NCBI RefSeq assembly: GCF_037997115.1
Contig: NZ_CP150484.1
Location: 416,373 to 457,833, forward strand
From: Amycolatopsis coloradensis
Lineage (GTDB): Bacteria > Actinomycetota > Actinomycetes > Mycobacteriales > Pseudonocardiaceae
Reading direction: 5' to 3'
DNA: 41,461 bases
The translations under genes were made by a program, and so were the position numbers. The stretch's first letter is position 1, and each line of letters opens with the position of its first letter. Positions 38,486 to 41,461 of the stretch are shown here, in pieces. The notes below the pieces were generated by a model. That model worked only from the letters and a program-made list of their open reading frames with translations. It was not told the origin of the DNA and made no database searches.

Positions 38486-39651
38486 TGTGCCTCCAAAGGA
38501 AAACCGACGCGGACCCGCCAGTTCCGGCCGTCGTCGAGCGGTCCGCATTCCGCGTGCCCGCCGAACAGCGCGACCCGTTGCCGGATGCCGGCGAGGCCGC
38601 GTTTCGTCGACTCGGCCGCGGTGTTCGCGCGGCCGATCTCGTTCGTGATCGTGAGGACCACCTCCGTCTGCCGATAGGCAAGATCGATCTCGACGATCCC
38701 GCCGGAGCCGTGCCGGAGCGCGTTCGTCAGCGCCTCCTGCGCGATGCGGTACAACGCGATGTCCACCGATCCGGGAAGTTCGCGCGGTCCGCCGTGGCTC
38801 GTCAGCCGCGCGGGCAGCCCGGCGGTGCGGAGGTTGTCGAGCAGCTCGTCGAGGTTGTCCAGCCCCGGTTGCCGCTGCGCGTCGCCGTTCTCCTTGCCGT
38901 GCAACAGGTCCAGCAGACGCCGCAGATCGGCCATCGCGGCCCGGCTCGACGATTCGACCGCCGAGAGCGATCGCCGGACGGCCGGTTCCCCTTCCGGCAG
39001 CCCGAGCCGCGCGGCGCCCGCGTGCACGCCGATCGCGCTGACGTGGTGGGAGATCACGTCGTGCAGGTCGCGGGCGATCGTCGTGCGTTCTTCGGCGACG
39101 GCCCGGCGGACCGCTTCGGCTTCGTGCTGCTGCCGTTGTTCCTCCGCTCGCTGGAGGTCGGCGATGTACGCGCGCCGCGCGGTCGTGTATCTGCCGACCA
39201 TCCACGGGAGCAGCCCGCTCACGCCGACGTCGATGAGCAGCAGCCGCCAGTCCCGGTCGGCCCGGTCGACCGGGATGATGTTGCAGGCGAAGAGCCCGGC
39301 GAGCATCGCCGCCAGTGCCGCCAGCGCGGGTTTGGCCGAAAGCCAGGCACCCGCGCGGTAACCGGCGATCAGCACGCCCGCGTTGGTGGCCTGCAGGTAA
39401 TGGTCGTACGGGTACAGCAGGAGCGGCGCGGCGGTGAGCAGCGCGCCGTGCGCGGCCGAAACCCAGCCGGAATACCGCGAAGGCCCGGCGAGCGCGACGT
39501 TCGCCAGGATTCCGCCCAGCAGCACCACCCACGCCGTCCAGCCGAGCGAGAGCGGCGGGCCCGCGATGAGGAACAGCCCGGCGTCGGCGACCAGGCAGAC
39601 GGCCGCGACCGCCCAGGCCTGTCTCGCCAGCGAACCACTGATGTCCCGCAC
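38482..39651 (-). CDS. NarL/DesK-type sensor histidine kinase
   Basis: A 389-residue kinase with four to five membrane segments in the first 155 residues and no large external domain, so it senses within the membrane. A coiled linker (ADLQRAEEQRQQHEAEAVRR) leads to the HisKA_3 domain with H197 in TIARDLHDVISHHVSAIGVH. The ATPase domain has RIAQEALTNALRHG and a reduced glycine box KRGLAGIRQRVALFGG. GTG at 39651 starts it. It is co-translated with the LuxR-type regulator. This family often responds to cell-wall or membrane stress, which I infer rather than see. Confidence 0.93.
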   Translation of the reverse strand: MRDISGSLARQAWAVAAVCLVADAGLFLIAGPPLSLGWTAWVVLLGGILANVALAGPSRYSGWVSAAHGALLTAAPLLLYPYDHYLQATNAGVLIAGYRAGAWLSAKPALAALAAMLAGLFACNIIPVDRADRDWRLLLIDVGVSGLLPWMVGRYTTARRAYIADLQRAEEQRQQHEAEAVRRAVAEERTTIARDLHDVISHHVSAIGVHAGAARLGLPEGEPAVRRSLSAVESSSRAAMADLRRLLDLLHGKENGDAQRQPGLDNLDELLDNLRTAGLPARLTSHGGPRELPGSVDIALYRIAQEALTNALRHGSGGIVEIDLAYRQTEVVLTITNEIGRANTAAESTKRGLAGIRQRVALFGGHAECGPLDDGRNWRVRVGFPLEAQ

Positions 39652-39703
39652 GCGCCCAACTCTGCCCTATTTCGCTGGACAGGGGTTCCTAAGATCGAAA
39701 GCC

Positions 39704-40765
39704 ATGGGGACCGCGAAGACGCCCGTGCTCTGGACGACCGGAGCGCCAGGCGCCGGGAAATCCACCACGGCCTGGGGTTTGTACCGCCGGATCGTGGAGG
39801 CGGGCGGCAACGTCGCGTACGTCGACATCGACCAGCTCGGGTTGATCGGGCCGCCGCCCGGCGGCGGGGACGCCGCGCACGCGATCAAGGCGGCCAATCT
39901 GCTGCGGGTGCTGGAAATCCTGCGTGCGCGGGGCGCCGCGCAGCTCGTCGTGTCCGGGGTGGTGGACCCGGCGAGGCCGTACATCGAGAGCCCCGGCTTC
40001 GACCTCACGCTCGTCCGCCTGACGTGTGATCGCGACGAACTCCGGAGCCGGTTCCTCGGCCGTGGCTCACCCGCGGCGGCCTTGCCCGCCCTCTTCGAGG
40101 TGGCGGACGCCTACGACAGCGCCGGTTTCGGCGAAGAGATGGACACGACAGGCCAGCATCCCGACGAGACCGTGGAGACGCTGTTTCACCGCTGTGCCGT
40201 GGACGCCGGAAGTGTCCGACCGCCGGAGCCCCGGCAGCCGCTGCCCGGACCGGTGACCGTGGTGACCGGTCCGACGGCGGTCGGCAAGTCGACGGCCGCG
40301 TTCGCCGCGCTGCGTGACCTGTGGGAGCGCGACCTGCCCGTCGCGTACGTCGATCTCGCGCAACTCGGGTTCGCGCACCCCGGCCCGGATCCGGCGCTGG
40401 AAGCCGCACTCCTGTCGGCCGTCTGGCGTGGCTATCGCGACGCGGGCGCGAAGCACCTGATCGTCGTGGCCCGCGAATTCCGCCCGGAGCACCGGCGGGT
40501 CTTCGACGCGGTCACCGTCGTCCACCTCGACGCGGACGAACCGTCGCTCACCGAGAGAGTCCGGCGCCGGGCCGAGGGCGAGTCCGCGTTGCTGGCGGGC
40601 GACGAACTGCGCGGCGCGCCACCCGGCGTACGGGACCGGGTGGCCGCTCGCGCGATCGCCGAGGCGGCCCGGACGCGCCGTTCCGGCGATCACGTCGTCC
40701 TCGACACCTCCGGACAGGAACCCGCCGAAACGGCCGCCGCGTTGCTCGCCGTCTTGGCTCAGTAG
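39704..40765 (+). CDS. Tandem P-loop protein with two kinase-like domains
   Basis: The 353-residue protein contains two P-loop nucleotide sites: TTGAPGAGKST (K19) near the start and VTGPTAVGKST (G189 onward) in the second half. Each is followed at the same distance by a matching strand, VAYVDIDQLGLIGPP in the first and VAYVDLAQLGFAHPG in the second, so the gene seems to be an internal duplication of a small nucleotide kinase-like domain (shikimate/gluconate kinase or AAA-33 type). The halves differ strongly elsewhere. I cannot name a substrate. ATG at 39704 lies 52 bp from the divergent kinase start. Its stop overlaps the next, convergent gene by 7 bp. Confidence 0.72.
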   Translation: MGTAKTPVLWTTGAPGAGKSTTAWGLYRRIVEAGGNVAYVDIDQLGLIGPPPGGGDAAHAIKAANLLRVLEILRARGAAQLVVSGVVDPARPYIESPGFDLTLVRLTCDRDELRSRFLGRGSPAAALPALFEVADAYDSAGFGEEMDTTGQHPDETVETLFHRCAVDAGSVRPPEPRQPLPGPVTVVTGPTAVGKSTAAFAALRDLWERDLPVAYVDLAQLGFAHPGPDPALEAALLSAVWRGYRDAGAKHLIVVAREFRPEHRRVFDAVTVVHLDADEPSLTERVRRRAEGESALLAGDELRGAPPGVRDRVAARAIAEAARTRRSGDHVVLDTSGQEPAETAAALLAVLAQ

Positions 40766-41304
40766 CGCCGCTGGCCGTCCTGGCCCTGTCCGGGCGGCCC
40801 TCCGCGCTGGTTCTGCCCGGGTTTGGCGATAGTCGTCGCCGTCGCGGTGCTCCCGGTGACCTTGGCGTTCACCGTCACCGTCTCGCCGGTCTTGGGTTCA
40901 CCGGTCTTCTTCGTGGACGCGTCGATCGTGTAGACCTGCTGGTAGCCGTCCTTGCTGGTCAGGCTGACGGACGTCGCGCTGATCTCGGTGATCTCCCCGG
41001 TCTGCGTCCGCTCGGTGCGGTAGCCGCCGTTGCCGTCGGACACGACGAAGTCGCCGTGCAGCGTGTCGCGCGGCATGCCCCCGTCGGGGCCGATGAGCAC
41101 CCGGCCGCCGCCGGGGCCGCCCATCATCCCGCCCTGCTCGGCGCCGTTGGCGGCGGTCCCGGCCCAGATCGCGGCCCCGCCACCGGCGGCGATCACCACC
41201 GCCGCCCCAGCCGCGATCGCGGTCTTGCGGCCCGACCAGGTCTTCTTGGGCTCGCCTTCCGGGGCGGGCGCGCCCCATTCGGCGGGTTGGGTCGGTTCGG
41301 TCAT
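40759..41304 (-). CDS. Membrane-anchored protein of unknown function, DUF5666-like
   Basis: A 181-residue protein with a cytosolic proline-rich N-terminus, one membrane segment (about 29-50, rich in Ala/Gly), a Gly/Met-rich linker (AEQGGMMGGPGGGR), and an external domain with TQTGEITEISATSVSLTSKD and YTIDASTKK. The beta-strand repeat GEITEIsxxSVSLTSKDG is the pattern of DUF5666-type domains. The C-terminus is low-complexity Gly/Gln/Pro. ATG at 41304 follows GGAGGCGACCTG. Function is unknown; such proteins often sit beside two-component systems. Upstream DNA to the window edge shows no gene. Confidence 0.72.
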   Translation of the reverse strand: MTEPTQPAEWGAPAPEGEPKKTWSGRKTAIAAGAAVVIAAGGGAAIWAGTAANGAEQGGMMGGPGGGRVLIGPDGGMPRDTLHGDFVVSDGNGGYRTERTQTGEITEISATSVSLTSKDGYQQVYTIDASTKKTGEPKTGETVTVNAKVTGSTATATTIAKPGQNQRGGPPGQGQDGQRRY

Positions 41305-41461
41305 CAGGTCGCCTCCGTGTACTCGGTTGCGGCCATGCTCGGCGCCGTCGCTGTGCGGGAGCTGTGCCACCGGTGGGCACGCGCTGTGATTCCTCCCCGG
41401 CAGGGTGATCGTTCACAGGAAACGCACAGGCGGCACACAGAGAAGCCTCATCGGCGCCGCC

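Overview
The window is high-GC actinobacterial DNA, most likely from the Pseudonocardiaceae and probably Amycolatopsis or a close relative. I infer this from gene content (DUF4193, Cei, a deazaflavin-type nitroreductase, an AftB-like arabinosyltransferase), frequent GTG starts, 4-nt GTGA/ATGA overlaps and many palindromic intergenic elements. No database search was possible, so the genus is a judgement. There are about 40 protein genes, one gene fragment and no rRNA, tRNA, CRISPR array, phage or transposase that I can see.

Positions 1-10110 hold a conserved housekeeping block: cei, DUF4193, DUF3093, dut, DUF3710, an alpha/beta hydrolase, an OB-fold protein, DUF3159, two TrkA/RCK proteins, a KimA-like APC permease and a TRAM-domain RNA methyltransferase. 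Order and relative strands match what I remember of Mycobacterium tuberculosis Rv2700 down to Rv2689c, reversed. The theme resumes with dxs at 16385. Between them (10111-16384) lies accessory DNA: a lower-GC patch with a 30-codon zinc-knuckle ORF coupled to an unknown 118-residue protein, a 21-bp tandem repeat array, a DUF1062 gene, and a three-gene operon (betaine aldehyde dehydrogenase, APC permease, choline oxidase) that should turn choline into glycine betaine.

Positions 18290-22119 hold paired inverted repeats, a truncated DJ-1/PfpI gene, a TetR/SDR divergent pair with two matching operators, and an AftB-like membrane arabinosyltransferase. Positions 22098-30645 are a catabolic unit: a PucR regulator divergent from a five-gene operon (SSS symporter, agmatinase-family ureohydrolase, TPP enzyme, aldehyde dehydrogenase, NCS1 permease). 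The enzyme set fits arginine breakdown through 2-ketoarginine and 4-guanidinobutyrate to GABA and urea, with an agmatine/putrescine route as alternative.

Positions 30695-41461 are mixed: an OmpR-type two-component system, an aldo/keto reductase, a two-domain 3-hydroxyacyl-CoA dehydrogenase, small membrane proteins, two TetR regulators (one with a four-site operator array in front of a nitroreductase-like gene), a second copy of the 21-bp repeat array, a NarL/DesK-type two-component system, a protein with two tandem P-loop domains, and a membrane-anchored protein of unknown function. The last 157 bases (41305-41461) carry upstream sequence of that gene and no gene I can recognise.
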